The notes: generated by a model from the sequence alone, not told the origin. Counted from the first letter of the stretch, positions 51,740 to 61,338 are shown. The stretch: DNA of 64,000 nt from Streptomyces sp. MBT53 (GCF_016654115.1 NZ_JAEQAZ010000040.1:1-64000); one strand, 5' to 3'. Program-made: numbers and translations.

Positions 51740-52313
51740 CCCCTTGAGGTGTCCGGCGCGAACCGGCACGTCGGTTGAGCGGGCCACGACCACACCGTCG
51801 TCGGCGGTGCCGTACATCCCCGCGGCGAGGTACAGAGGCGCGGATGCGCGGCGGCTTCCCTTGCCGATCGTGAGGCTGGGATGGTCCACCAGACCAGGCC
51901 CACTCGCGATCGCCGTGGCCGACGGGTGGAAACCGCGCCCACCGTCGTCGCTGCGCCACATCAGGACGGCGCGGCGGCCCCTGGGTGGCCACGACGCAGC
52001 ACACGAAGGCGCGGCCACGGCTGTCGAAGGCCACGGCCGGATTGCCGTCGAAGTCCGGTACCAGGCCGGGCAACAGGCCTCCGGCCCGCCACGTGCTGCC
52101 GGTGTCGAACGACGCGTACGCGGCTGAGCCGATGCCGGATCCTACGAACACCCGGCAGACGCCCAGGAGGTTGCGCGGATCGAGTGGATTCACTGCGACG
52201 ACCGGTTCGATGCACGCGGCGAAAGCATCATCGGTGACCCGTACGTTGCCCGGCGTCTTGTCTTCTTCTCGCCTCACCGGTGTCGCCCTTCGGGGTAGGT
52301 TGCGGGCCGCCAT
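51740..52313 (-). pseudogene. Sialidase/BNR-repeat-like protein, frameshifted and truncated
   Basis: From ATG 52313 the frame reads EPVVAVNPLDPRNLLGVCRV, ASFDTGSTWRAGGLLPG, and FDGNPAVAFDSRGRAFVCCV. After a one-base loss in a GCCGCCGCGCC run near 51983 it continues AVLMWRSDDGGRGFH, GPGLVDHPSLTIGKG and YLAAGMYGTADDGVVVARST. The S-x-D-x-G-x-x-W/F repeats are BNR (sialidase-type) blades. Only two or three blades are left and there is no signal peptide. A whole protein should have six or more. Confidence 0.7.
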
Positions 52314-52536
52314 CCACGACAACACCGACACCGGGACGCCGGCGAAGGCCCGCCGCGACACCATTCGACCGAATGCCCCATGCCAAAGGTCCCTTCCGAC
52401 CCGCCGATCGCCATCCCGGCGAGGGCATCCGGCGTGGAGCCGACCACCGAGTGGCCGAATGCAAGGAGCGCCCTCAGCCCACCGTTTCCAGCTGCTACCT
52501 CGTTGCGGACCAGGCAAGGAGTTCGGCCGTTGGCGG

Positions 52537-53664
52537 CTACGAGGGGCAGAGGGCGGCGGTCAGCAGGGCAAGGGCCGCGGGGCCGGCGTCGGTGCCCCAG
52601 TCGGTCCAGTCCACGGTGACCTGTCGGGTGCCGTCCAGTGTGTGGAAGGAGACGGTGCGATAGCCGGGAGTGCCGCCGCCGTGGCCCACGATCGTGCCGC
52701 AGGGGAGCGTGGCGATCTCCAGGCCGAGGCCCCAGCCGCCGCCGCTGGGGTCGGCGGTCATCTCCCGCAGTTCGGCCGGGCGCAGAAGGCCGCCGCTGAG
52801 CAGGGTGCGGAAGAAGCGGTCGAGGTCGGCGGTGCTGGAGATGATCTCGCCGGCAGCACCGGCGACGGACATGTTGACGGTGGTGTAGTCGACCGGGACG
52901 AGTGTTCCGTCCGCTTTCTCCACCGGTTCGTAGCCGTGGGAGTGGGGCCCGGTGAGGAAGGGGGAGGAGCCCGGCAGGCGGGTGTCCCGGAGTCCGAGGG
53001 GCCGGATGATGCGCTGGTCGATCTCGGTGCGGTAGGAGCGGCCGGTGACCTTTTCGATGATCATGCCGAGCACGATGTAGTCCGTGTTGGAGTAGTGGTG
53101 ATCGGTGCCCGGCGGGAACAGCAGAGGGCGGTTCCCGGCGCCGTCCTTGACGGCCCGTCGGACCAGCTCGGCGGGGGTCCAGGTGCGGAAGCGGTCGCGG
53201 GGGGCGTCGCCGTCGAGCAGTCCGTCGGTGTACTCGGGCAGGCCGCTGGCGTGCTGGAGCAGATCCCGGACCGTGATCCGGTCGCCTCCGGGGGCGGGAA
53301 CGAGGCCCGGGAGCCAACGCTCGGCGGTGTCTGACAGGCGCAGTCGTCCCTCACCCACCAATTGGAGCACCACGGTGGCGGTGAACGTCTTGGTGACGCT
53401 TCCGGCGCGGAATCGGCCGTCGACAGGCGCGGGCTGCCGACCGTTGAGCACGGACCTGCCGCTGCTGCCGCGCCATACGGCGCCACCCTGCCGAACCTCG
53501 GCGACCGCGCCGATCGCACCGGTTGCCGTCACCCGATCCAGCGCCGCCTGCAAAGCGGTTACGTCCGGTGCCGCGGCGGTCGGTGCGGCGACCGCACCGC
53601 CCGCCGCGGCGACCAGCGTGCACACCGTCAGCAGTGTCAACGCCCCGCATAGTGAGCCCCTCAT
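52537..53664 (-). CDS. Secreted class-C beta-lactamase/D-Ala-D-Ala carboxypeptidase family serine hydrolase
   Basis: A 375-aa exported enzyme. A signal peptide (about 1-27, AAAGGAVAAPTAA) precedes the serine-hydrolase domain. Catalytic motifs are SVTKTF (Ser-x-x-Lys, near residue 95), YSNTDY (Tyr-x-Asn) and HGGGTPGY (in place of KTG). Likely roles are peptidoglycan D,D-carboxypeptidase or an esterase of the same fold. HGG in place of KTG is common in the esterase/carboxypeptidase branch. ATG follows GGGCGGGAGAACG. It stands alone between two remnants. Confidence 0.9.
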   Translation of the reverse strand: MRGSLCGALTLLTVCTLVAAAGGAVAAPTAAAPDVTALQAALDRVTATGAIGAVAEVRQGGAVWRGSSGRSVLNGRQPAPVDGRFRAGSVTKTFTATVVLQLVGEGRLRLSDTAERWLPGLVPAPGGDRITVRDLLQHASGLPEYTDGLLDGDAPRDRFRTWTPAELVRRAVKDGAGNRPLLFPPGTDHHYSNTDYIVLGMIIEKVTGRSYRTEIDQRIIRPLGLRDTRLPGSSPFLTGPHSHGYEPVEKADGTLVPVDYTTVNMSVAGAAGEIISSTADLDRFFRTLLSGGLLRPAELREMTADPSGGGWGLGLEIATLPCGTIVGHGGGTPGYRTVSFHTLDGTRQVTVDWTDWGTDAGPAALALLTAALCPS

Positions 53665-53984
53665 CGTTCTCCCGCCCTCACTGTTCCCTGTGATCCCCGT
53701 CGTAGTGGCGTGGACGATGCTGCCCGTCTACGCCAGTTCGACAAATCCACCTCGGGGACGAAGGGGTTTCCCTGAACAACGGTCCGGCCACCCCGAGGCC
53801 GGGATCAGGGGTGTCCCTGACCTCGCCATGGCGGCCGGGCAGGGCGGCTGTCGTGGCGGAAACGCGAATGTCCTTGCCGACCTGGGGCGATGAACCTTGC
53901 TGAGGGGTTCTGTCAGTCCAGGCGGAGAGGACTTTTCCACGTGCGGGGTATCGGGTTGCGTCCCACGACCCAGGTCGGTGCCGA

Positions 53985-54254
53985 TACTTCGGGGATGGTC
54001 GGACATGCGGAGGCGTGCCTGCTGGTGGATCTCGCGCCGATGTCACCGGCCCGACCGCCGCGTACTCGACGACGTTACGGCCGCGTCGGCCGCGCGGGGC
54101 CGGACCTGATCCAGGCAGGGTCGCCACCGACCGGGCGGTGATGCTCGTCGACGCCGGCGAAGTCGTCGCCGATCTGGCCGTACCGCGGGACCAGGCAGGG
54201 ATGTTCAGCTCCGTCGCCTCGATACCGGCGGCCCGAAGGCTGCTCGCCAGCTGA
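53985..54254 (+). pseudogene. N-terminal remnant of a second IS1380-family transposase
   Basis: SGMVGHAEACLLVDLA is followed after a frame change near 54035 by DVTGPTAAYSTTLRPRRPRG, then AGPDPGRVATDRAVMLVDAG and EVVADLAVPRDQAGMFSSVA. This matches the opening of IS1380 transposases of the GVVGHAG type, a different subgroup from the copy at 21010. The reading frame ends at 54254 and the catalytic part is absent. Confidence 0.65.
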
Positions 54255-54462
54255 CGGGAAGGAACGGTTTGTCTGCCCCCGGCCCGCGCCCCAGCCCCGT
54301 GAAGTCGCCCGGCTGCGGGCCACCGGCCCCGGTGAGGGCGTCACCCCTGCCCGTCCGCGCACCAGTCGACGATCAACGACGTCTCCTCACCTCCGCCGAA
54401 AAAGCCGATTAGTCTGCCGGAATGGAGATCGTCGAGCGGTCGCCCGTCGTCGACGTAGGCCG

Positions 54463-56481
54463 ATGAACGGCGTCGCGGGACACGTGTGGGCCCTCTCCCT
54501 CGTCGCGGCGGTCTGCGTCCTGATCACGGTCCGTCTGCTTGCCGTACGCAGGACCGCCGGTGCCTCCCTCACGGGAGCCGTCGTGCTCACGCTGGCCGTC
54601 GCCGCGGTCCCCGCCGTACGCGGTGAACCGCCGCACTACGTGGCGGGGGTCGCGCTGACGGCCGGTGGGCTGATGGCGGTCGTCTGGGCGACGGGCCGCT
54701 CCCGTCGGCAGCGGTCGGCCCGCCGGTCCGCGCTGGCGGACTACGAGGCCGGCACGGTGGCGGTCCCGCTGTTCGCGGCGCTGGCGGAACGGGACCGGCT
54801 GGCGGCGGAGTTGCACGACGTGGCCGCGCATCGGCTGACCGGGATCGTGGTGGCCGCGGGCGCCGCGCTCAGGCTCGCCGACCGGGAACGGACCGGTGAC
54901 GCGCTGCGCCACGCCGACGAGGCGGGCCGCGAGGCCGTCCGCGAACTGGAACGCCTCACCGAACTGGACGCGACCGCGGCCGGCTTCACCGAGGTCGACG
55001 CCCTGGCCGCCGCGCACGCGGTGGACTACCGGCGCACGGTCGACAGCGCACCGGCGGGCAGTGCGGAAGCGACGTACCGGGTCGTCCGGGAGGCGTTGAC
55101 CAACGCGGCCCGGTACGCCGACGGCGCGACCGTGCGCGTCCGGATCGAGGCGACGGACGACCCGGACGAGCCCGTGCAGGCCGGTGGCGGACACGTGTTC
55201 GTCGTGACCGTCACGGACGACGGCGGTACGGCCGTCGAGCCGGGCCTCGGGACCGGGCGCGGTCTCGCGGGGCTGGCGGCCACGGTCACCGCGGCGGGCG
55301 GGACATTCCGCGCGGGACCCGTGGGGCAAGGCCGTGGAGAGGGCTGGCGCGTGCGGGCCTCGCTGCCTGCGGCGACGGTTCTTCCCCGCCGCCGGTGGCC
55401 CCGGTGGCGTGGGACGGCCGCGCTCGACTACGCGCTGGTGGCCCTGGCGATCGCGCTGTCGCTCGGTGCGAGCCTGCTGTCGGCCGACGTACCGGCTCCG
55501 TTCGGCGGTCTGCTGCCCGCGCTGGTGACGGTCGTGCTGTCGGGCCTGCACGCCGTGCCGCTGGCCTGGCGTTCACGGGCGCCCGGCCGCGCGCTGGCGG
55601 CGGTGCTGTCGGCGCTGCTGCTGTGGTGGGCCTGCGACCGGGCGGGCTGGACCCAGCCGCCGGTGAGCGACATCTTCCTGGTGTACGGGTGGGTCGAACT
55701 GACGCTCGCCCACAGCGTCGGTCTGCGTCTGCCGTGGCGCCGAGGCCTGTTGGCGCCGCTCGCCGTGGCGGTCGTGGGCGGGCTCGCACTGGCGAGCGGC
55801 AGCGGCATCACCGGCAGCCGTACCGCGGCCTGGGCCGTACTGGCGGGCGTGCTGGCCCTCCCCGCCCTCGCCGTCTGGTCGTGGGGGCGCTGCACCGCCC
55901 GGCGGCACGAGCGGCTGCGGGCCGCGGATGCCCGGCGGCGGGTGCTGCTCGACGAGGACGCCGACGCGGCGGTGTCCGCGCAACGTCTGCTGTTCGCCAC
56001 CGGGCTGCGGGACACGGCGCTCCGGCACGCGCGGGCGGTCGTCGCCGCCGCGGAGAAGGGGAACCTGCGGGCCGTACGGGAAGAGGCCCGCGCCGGACTG
56101 ACCGCTCTGCGGGACCTGCTGTCCGCGCCGTGCGCGGGGGACGCCGCCGACGACGCCCCGCCGCCCACCGTCTCCGGGATCACCGCGCTGGCCGCGCGCT
56201 ACGGCGCCGTCGTCCGCTACGCCGGGGCACGCCGTCCACTGCCCGCCGCCGTGGAGGTCTTCGCGTACCGGACCGCCTCCGCGCTCATGGCCGTAGGGGT
56301 CACCCTCACCGTGCGCACGCTCCCCGACGGCGTGGAGGTCTCCGGTCCGGCACCCGCCGCTCCCGGAGTGGAACGGCGGCTGCGCGTCCTCGCGGACGCC
56401 GCCGGCGGTACCCTCTCGACGACCGACAGCGGCGCGGTCCGCGTGTGGCTCCCGGAGGCGTTCCCATGGCGATCAGAGTGA
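54463..56481 (+). CDS. Tandem-fused NarL-type histidine kinase (second copy degenerate)
   Basis: A 672-aa protein made of two kinase modules. Module 1: two TM segments (about 8-65), H-box LAAELHDVAAHRLTGIVV (His near residue 118), N-box REALTNAARYADG and G-box GTGRGLAGLAATV. Module 2: five TM segments (about 318-480), then an H-box-like LFATGLRDTALRHARAVVAA in which the LHD histidine is replaced, and a reduced ATPase region ending RVWLPEAFPW without clear N or G boxes. Only module 1 should phosphorylate. Module 2 may give a second membrane sensor. Its stop overlaps the response regulator start by 16 bases. Confidence 0.9.
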   Translation: MNGVAGHVWALSLVAAVCVLITVRLLAVRRTAGASLTGAVVLTLAVAAVPAVRGEPPHYVAGVALTAGGLMAVVWATGRSRRQRSARRSALADYEAGTVAVPLFAALAERDRLAAELHDVAAHRLTGIVVAAGAALRLADRERTGDALRHADEAGREAVRELERLTELDATAAGFTEVDALAAAHAVDYRRTVDSAPAGSAEATYRVVREALTNAARYADGATVRVRIEATDDPDEPVQAGGGHVFVVTVTDDGGTAVEPGLGTGRGLAGLAATVTAAGGTFRAGPVGQGRGEGWRVRASLPAATVLPRRRWPRWRGTAALDYALVALAIALSLGASLLSADVPAPFGGLLPALVTVVLSGLHAVPLAWRSRAPGRALAAVLSALLLWWACDRAGWTQPPVSDIFLVYGWVELTLAHSVGLRLPWRRGLLAPLAVAVVGGLALASGSGITGSRTAAWAVLAGVLALPALAVWSWGRCTARRHERLRAADARRRVLLDEDADAAVSAQRLLFATGLRDTALRHARAVVAAAEKGNLRAVREEARAGLTALRDLLSAPCAGDAADDAPPPTVSGITALAARYGAVVRYAGARRPLPAAVEVFAYRTASALMAVGVTLTVRTLPDGVEVSGPAPAAPGVERRLRVLADAAGGTLSTTDSGAVRVWLPEAFPWRSE

Positions 56482-57125
56482 CCGTCGCGGACGACCAGGC
56501 CGTCGTACGCGCCGGGATCGCGGCGATCCTCGACGCGGAACCCGACCTGTGCGTCGTCGGGCAGGCGCCGGACGGCGACACGGCGGTCGAACTCGCGCTC
56601 TCGGCGCGACCCGACGTCGCGCTGATGGACGTCCGCATGCCGGGGATCGGCGGGCTCGCGGCGACCGCCGCAATCACCGAGCGCAGTCCCTCCACCCGGG
56701 TCCTCGTCCTCACCACTTTCGGTCTCGACGAGTATCTGTTCGCCGCGCTGCGCGCCGGGGCCGCCGGTTTCCTGCTCAAGGACGCGGAGCCGGAGCGGGT
56801 GATCGACGCGGTACGGGTGGTCCACGGGGGCGCCGCGCTGCTCGACCCGGCGGTCACCCGCAAACTGATCGACCGCTTCACGGACACGCCAGGCCCGCTG
56901 GACCCCGCCCGCCTCTCCCCGCTCACGCCGCGCGAGACGCAAGTGCTGCGGCACGTCGCGCGGGGGCTGTCCAACGCGGAGATCGCGGGTGTGCTGGGGG
57001 TGAGCGCGGCGACCGTGAAGGACCATGTGTCGGTCGTGCTGGGGAAGTTGGGGGTGCGGGACCGGGTGCAGGCGACGATCGCGGCGTATGAGACGGGGTT
57101 GATCAGGCCGGGTGGTGGAGGGTGA
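56466..57125 (+). CDS. NarL/LuxR-family response regulator
   Basis: A 219-aa regulator: receiver domain with acceptor Asp in VALMDVRMPGIGG (near residue 54) and Lys in GFLLKDAEPERV, and a LuxR helix-turn-helix (LTPRETQVLRHVARGLSNAE, then VSAATVKDHVSVVL). It overlaps the kinase gene, so the two are coupled. A candidate target is the membrane-anchored hydrolase that begins about 210 bases downstream. Confidence 0.93.
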   Translation: MAIRVTVADDQAVVRAGIAAILDAEPDLCVVGQAPDGDTAVELALSARPDVALMDVRMPGIGGLAATAAITERSPSTRVLVLTTFGLDEYLFAALRAGAAGFLLKDAEPERVIDAVRVVHGGAALLDPAVTRKLIDRFTDTPGPLDPARLSPLTPRETQVLRHVARGLSNAEIAGVLGVSAATVKDHVSVVLGKLGVRDRVQATIAAYETGLIRPGGGG

Positions 57126-57325
57126 GGGCGGGGGTGGGTGTGTCGGCCGGGCGCGGGAGTCTCGATCCAACTGGCGGACGGCCCCTGACAGTTGTTACGG
57201 CACCGCGCCTGCCGTACCCGAGCCGGTTCCCCCGCCGTAAGGAGGGGACGACACCCCGCCGCACGGCGGCCCTCTCCCCCGCCGAAACCGTCCCTGAGCT
57301 GGACGGGAAGCGCGCGTCGGCTTCC

Positions 57326-57331
57326 TAGCCT
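57326..57331 (+). promoter_or_regulatory. Likely -10 box of a leaderless transcript
   Basis: TAGCCT ends 7 bases before the ATG at 57339, the distance at which transcription would start at or next to the start codon. No usable ribosome-binding site fits between them. Leaderless mRNAs are common in Streptomyces. No clear -35 was seen. Confidence 0.5.
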
Positions 57332-57338
57332 CGAAGGC

Positions 57339-58604
57339 ATGTCACGCATACTTCTCCGTCGTGTCGCCGGCGGTGTCCTGCTGTTCCTGGCTCTCCTGCT
57401 GACCCCTGCCGTGGCGGTGGCCGGTTTCCTCGCGGCGGCGTTCGTCACCGCGAGCGTGCCGGTGTTGGCCATCGTCGGTCTCGTCTGCGGCGCCCTGGCC
57501 GGCGGAGTGCTGGGCCGGGCGGCGTTCGCCCTATTCGGCCTCGCCCGCCGCCCGGCGCGGCGGGCGACCGCGTTCGTCACGGCCGGCCTGACCGCGGCCG
57601 TCGCCGTCCTCGCCGCCGTCACCGTCCTCCGTCCGATGCCCACCACGACGGCCGCCCCCACCCCGCCCGGCGTGCGGTTCTGGGATCTGCCGACCGGTTC
57701 ACGCATCGCTTACGTCCACGCCCCCGCCTCGGGCAGGGCCAGACCGACCCCGGTGATCTTCCTGCACGGCGGTCCCGGCACCCCCGGCGAGGGCATCCCC
57801 ACCGGGGGCCGTGAACTCGCGGCGGACGGCTTCGACGTCTACTCCTACGACCAGCTTGGCGCCGGCCGCTCCACCCGGCTGCGGGACGTCACCGGCTACA
57901 CCGTCGCCCGCCAGGTCGCCGACCTGGACGCGATCCGGCGCACACTCGGCGCCGACCGGATCATCCTGGTCGGCCAGTCCTGGGGCGGATCACTCACCGC
58001 CCAGTACCTGGCCGCCCATGGCGGGCACGTCGCCAAAGCGGTCTTCACCTCGCCGGGCGCGCTGTGGGGCCGTCAATACCCCGGCTCCCAGGCCGGGGAA
58101 CCCTGGAACCGCCTCTCCCCCGCACAGAAGGCCCGGCTCGACCGGCTCAACAGCGCGCCCCGCATCATCACGGCGAGCCTGCTCCTCCAGATCAACCCCG
58201 GCGCCGCCCACGCGCTGGTCGGCGACCGCGAGGTCGACCACTGGATGCACGAAGTCGCACTACAGGGCAAGGACAGCACCTCGTGCGACAACGCTCCGCC
58301 CGCCAAGGCGCACGACAACCCTCAGGGCTTCTACAGCAACCAGATGACCGTCAAGGACTTCGAGCGACTCCCCGACCCCCGGCCCCGCCTGCGCACCCTG
58401 CACGTCCCCTCCCTGATCATGCGAGGGGAATGCGACTTCATCAAGCCCGCCGTGACCGCCGAGTACCAGCACACCCTCGCAGGCTCCGCGTTGGTGACCG
58501 TCGAGGGAGCGGGACACTCCATCTCAGGCGAACAGCCCCGCCGCTATACCGCACTGCTGCGGGCGTTCCTCCTGGACGAACCGCTGCCGACGGGCACCGG
58601 CTGA
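57339..58604 (+). CDS. Membrane-anchored alpha/beta hydrolase (proline iminopeptidase-like)
   Basis: A 421-aa protein. Three hydrophobic helices (about residues 8-35, 40-65, 80-100) anchor it, followed by an extracytoplasmic or cytoplasmic alpha/beta-hydrolase domain. Motifs: oxyanion loop HGGPGTPGEG, nucleophile elbow GQSWGG, acid in MRGECDFIKP and His in GAGHSISGEQP. The HGGPG loop is typical of proline iminopeptidases (S33). A peptidase or esterase role is likely. It follows the fused kinase/regulator pair and may be its target, since a small membrane-stress regulon is a common arrangement. That link is inference. Confidence 0.88.
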   Translation: MSRILLRRVAGGVLLFLALLLTPAVAVAGFLAAAFVTASVPVLAIVGLVCGALAGGVLGRAAFALFGLARRPARRATAFVTAGLTAAVAVLAAVTVLRPMPTTTAAPTPPGVRFWDLPTGSRIAYVHAPASGRARPTPVIFLHGGPGTPGEGIPTGGRELAADGFDVYSYDQLGAGRSTRLRDVTGYTVARQVADLDAIRRTLGADRIILVGQSWGGSLTAQYLAAHGGHVAKAVFTSPGALWGRQYPGSQAGEPWNRLSPAQKARLDRLNSAPRIITASLLLQINPGAAHALVGDREVDHWMHEVALQGKDSTSCDNAPPAKAHDNPQGFYSNQMTVKDFERLPDPRPRLRTLHVPSLIMRGECDFIKPAVTAEYQHTLAGSALVTVEGAGHSISGEQPRRYTALLRAFLLDEPLPTGTG

Positions 58605-58729
58605 ATCCAAACCCGGTGGTCGGCTCGGCGGGAGCTTCGCGCGGGCCGACGGCACCTCCGGTCTCCAGGACCTGCCGGGGTCCTGGAGACCGAAGCGGTC
58701 GTCCGGTGTCCAGCCGAGGACGACCTGGA

Positions 58730-58890
58730 CCCAACGGCCCCTGAGGGTCTTCGAGATGTACACCGGCCACAGCGGTGCCGGGGCCGTGTCCGACCGGCTT
58801 ACCCGGTTCCGTCTCCAGGCCGTGATGATCGGCTCCATCAACGCCCACTGCTCGTCCGACAAGTCGCTCGGTCGGAGTCGTCTCCGAACC
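58730..58890 (-). pseudogene. IS5-family transposase, N-terminal fragment
   Basis: The frame LSDEQWALMEPIITAWRRNR is the usual opening of IS5-type transposases. It continues for about 25 residues and then loses similarity. Neither the catalytic domain nor terminal repeats were found, so this is a short relic. Confidence 0.6.
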
Positions 58891-59173
58891 GAGGGGGAAG
58901 GAGGGGCCTGCCACAGCGAGAGCGGCGTCCGCCCAATCCAGCCGGAGGCCTGGAACTTTCGCGCAGCGGAGTCCCTTACCGACGCGATGGTGCTCCATCC
59001 CTTCTCCCGAGGTGGAGAAACATCCCTGACGTCAGGACGCGAGCTTGTCCACCGGACCGCTCATCGACCTGGGTCACATCGCGTCGACTGGACAGCCCAG
59101 GACATAGGACTTGTCGACCTCGCTGCGCTCCAGTTGCCCCTTATCGATGCGGGGGACACAGGCCTGGGTGACT

Positions 59174-60217
59174 CTAGCTCTGCGTGTTTACTTGGCTGGC
59201 CGCTTCATGTGCCTCAAGCCGCGCCAGCAATTCCTGCAGGGCAGCCATCCGTCGGCCCTGGCGCCGGCCGTCGGCCAGGTCGGCGCGCATTGATTCGACG
59301 TCCTGAACGCGAACCTTGCCCCCGTGCTGGAAGCGGCTGAACGCCTGATAATCCAGCGGCCGAACCTCACGTTCCAACTTGAGGTTCACGGAAGCCGTCA
59401 GGCGCGGGCCAAGAACCGCGGCCATCACTTTGCCGAGCAGGCCGTTCTGGGGCAGCGACATGATCTCGGCCTGCGCACGGCAGGCCAGCCGCCAGAGTTC
59501 CCTGTCCGCCACCACGGTGGAGAAGTCGTCGGGCCAGCCGGCGATCTCGCATGCCGAGAACATGGGGAAGAAGGCACTGGCACTGTTGACCAGGAACGGG
59601 TTCACCGCGCTGCAGCGCGAGACGCCGTTGCGATCGTAGAGTGCGGCGAACTGCTTCGCAGCCGCCTTGTTGCTGGCTCCGACGCGGAAACCGACCTTGT
59701 TCGCAGGATGCCTGTAGCAGACGCCGGCCTTGGCAACCAGTGCTGGATCTGTCGGTGCGTGGACGGGCAGCTCGGCGCCGGCCTGATGGCTGAGCATGCT
59801 GAGCATTCCGGCCAGCAACCGATCGTCGGGAATACGCATGACGTCCAGGTAGTGCTCGCGCAGCCCTTTGCCGATACCACACATGATCACTGTCGCGTCG
59901 GTGCCGCGGATCGCGTCGCCGAGGGCGCGCAGCAGGGCTGTGCCTTCGGCCGAGCGGCTGGTATGGCCGTCGAGCGTGACGACGACGAACTGGAATCGCG
60001 GCTCGACCAGTTCGTCGACGCCTTCGACGACGGTGTGGCCGGCGAACGTCTTGAGTGCGGCGTCGTCGTACGAATAGAGCTGTTGCGGGGCCGCGAATGC
60101 AGCTTTTCGTCCGGGACGGACGAGGAGTGTGATGTCAGCACCGGCCAGGCTCAGGTGGTAGCCGACCGCCATCCCTACGGCACCAGCGCCAACGATCAAT
60201 ACTGAGGGCTTGCTCAT
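59174..60217 (-). CDS. Ketopantoate reductase family (PanE/ApbA-like) protein
   Basis: A 347-aa NADPH-dependent reductase fold. The N-terminal Rossmann domain shows PSVLIVGAGAVGMAVGYHLS and LLVRPGRKAAF, followed by IMCGIGKGLREHY. The C-terminal helical domain (about 190-345) is less conserved than in true PanE, so the substrate may differ from 2-dehydropantoate. ATG 60217 follows CGGAGGAAAAGAACG. A 21-codon frame upstream ends by overlapping this start (ATGA). Confidence 0.85.
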   Translation of the reverse strand: MSKPSVLIVGAGAVGMAVGYHLSLAGADITLLVRPGRKAAFAAPQQLYSYDDAALKTFAGHTVVEGVDELVEPRFQFVVVTLDGHTSRSAEGTALLRALGDAIRGTDATVIMCGIGKGLREHYLDVMRIPDDRLLAGMLSMLSHQAGAELPVHAPTDPALVAKAGVCYRHPANKVGFRVGASNKAAAKQFAALYDRNGVSRCSAVNPFLVNSASAFFPMFSACEIAGWPDDFSTVVADRELWRLACRAQAEIMSLPQNGLLGKVMAAVLGPRLTASVNLKLEREVRPLDYQAFSRFQHGGKVRVQDVESMRADLADGRRQGRRMAALQELLARLEAHEAASQVNTQS

Positions 60218-60279
60218 CGTTCTTTTCCTCCGGATGACGGGACAGAACCGGTACTGCGTCCAAGCACGAGCAGTTTCAT
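60214..60279 (-). CDS. 21-codon reading frame coupled to the ketopantoate-reductase-like gene
   Basis: ATG 60279 opens MKLLVLGRSTGSVPSSGGKE, and the stop overlaps the next ATG. The first seven residues match the start of NAD(P)-binding (NmrA/SDR) proteins (MKLLVLGATG), but the rest is unrelated. It is either the relic of a truncated reductase or a small leader whose translation feeds the next gene. The downstream ribosome-binding site lies inside it. Confidence 0.4.
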   Translation of the reverse strand: MKLLVLGRSTGSVPSSGGKER

Positions 60280-60511
60280 GACGGGGAATTCTTTGCGTTC
60301 GGACTGGAGCAGGCGTGAGGTCCCGGCCACACCTGGCGGACGGTTGTGGGCGATCGATTCACGCGGCGGTGCGTCCGCCGTTCCTCCCGGCCAGTTGCCG
60401 GGCCCGCTCGTGTGCGTCGGCGAGGGACGCCTCGTGCAGCGCCATGATGGACCAGCACGGAAGGCCGTACAAAAGGAACATCGATGTCCGTACGGGACGG
60501 GGATGTGCGTC

Positions 60512-60741
60512 ATGGAGGCCGCAGATCGACCGGATGCGGCCGGGAGCCGGGGCCGCCGTCGCCGCCGAGTGGAAGGACTTCGTCCGGCAGGTGCTGGACC
60601 GGATCGGCGACAGGAGCATGCCAGTGGGCTCCGTACTGGGGGGCTCCCCCGCGCTACCGCGATCCTGCAGCGCGAAACCCCCGGCGTCTCCCGTGATCAG
60701 GAACGTGACGAGCACTGGGCCCACGCTGCCGCCGCACACTG
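60512..60741 (+). pseudogene. HxlR-family regulator remnant, inverted relative to the intact copy
   Basis: After ATGGAGGCC the frame breaks, then reads EWKDFVRQVLDRIGD, which parallels EHADFIRQVLERIGDK of the intact HxlR gene at 60821-61249. Further on AILQRETPGVSR parallels the winged helix. The region upstream (60444-60500) is also similar to the upstream region of the intact copy (GTACAA-AGGAACA shared). It is a decayed inverted duplicate. Confidence 0.65.
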
Positions 60742-60820
60742 ATGTCCGACAAGTGGGTTCGCTTCGAAGGCGCGACAACGTTTTGAGAGGCTTGTCCCCT
60801 CGACCGCCGGGTCCGGTCGG

Positions 60821-61249
60821 TCACCGCGCGTCGGCCGTACCAGAACGCTCTCGGTGCCGGCGGATCTCGTCATGGTGATCGGCGGCCCAGCCGATCATGG
60901 AGGCCACGATGTCGTTGAGGCTGGCACCCAGCGGGGTGAGCGCGTACTCCACGCGCGGTGGAACCTCGGCGTAGGCGGTCCTGGAGACCAGGCCGTCGTG
61001 ATGGAGCTGGGCCAGAGTGCGCGAGAGCATGCGCTGCGAGATACCGGGGATAAAGCTCTGCAGCTCCTTGTAGCGCATCACGCCGCCGCCCCGCAGGCTC
61101 CCGATCACCATCAGGGTCCACTTGTCGCCGATCCTCTCCAGGACCTGGCGGATGAAGTCCGCGTGCTCGACCGGGACCGCGGTGCAGGCTGCCGGAAGTG
61201 CCGACATCTCCGGCGCGGTGTCATTCGCGTGGGCTGCTACCGCCTCCAT
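60821..61249 (-). CDS. HxlR-family transcriptional regulator
   Basis: A 142-aa HxlR winged helix protein: DFIRQVLERIGDKWTLMVIG, GGGVMRYKELQSFIPGISQR, MLSRTLAQLHHDGLVSRTAY, VEYALTPLGASL. Many HxlR proteins sense electrophiles or quinones and control a neighbouring oxidoreductase. ATG 61249 is chosen because GGAGGGGAAGG precedes it; ATG 61315 in the same frame has no site and likely lies in the promoter region. The nearest reductase is the PanE-like gene on the same strand, beyond the remnant. Confidence 0.9.
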   Translation of the reverse strand: MEAVAAHANDTAPEMSALPAACTAVPVEHADFIRQVLERIGDKWTLMVIGSLRGGGVMRYKELQSFIPGISQRMLSRTLAQLHHDGLVSRTAYAEVPPRVEYALTPLGASLNDIVASMIGWAADHHDEIRRHRERSGTADAR

Positions 61250-61323
61250 TGCGGACCTTCCCCTCCGGTCGCGGACACGAGTGTTCCTCTTGTACGGCAC
61301 TCCATACTGGCCCATGACTACGC

Positions 61324-61338
61324 TACGCACCAAGCGTA
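61324..61338. promoter_or_regulatory. Candidate HxlR operator
   Basis: TACGC-ACCAA-GCGTA is a perfect 5-bp dyad just upstream of the HxlR transcription unit, 75 bases from its start codon and 10 bases before the divergent XRE gene. Autoregulation through such a site is usual in this family. Confidence 0.5.
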
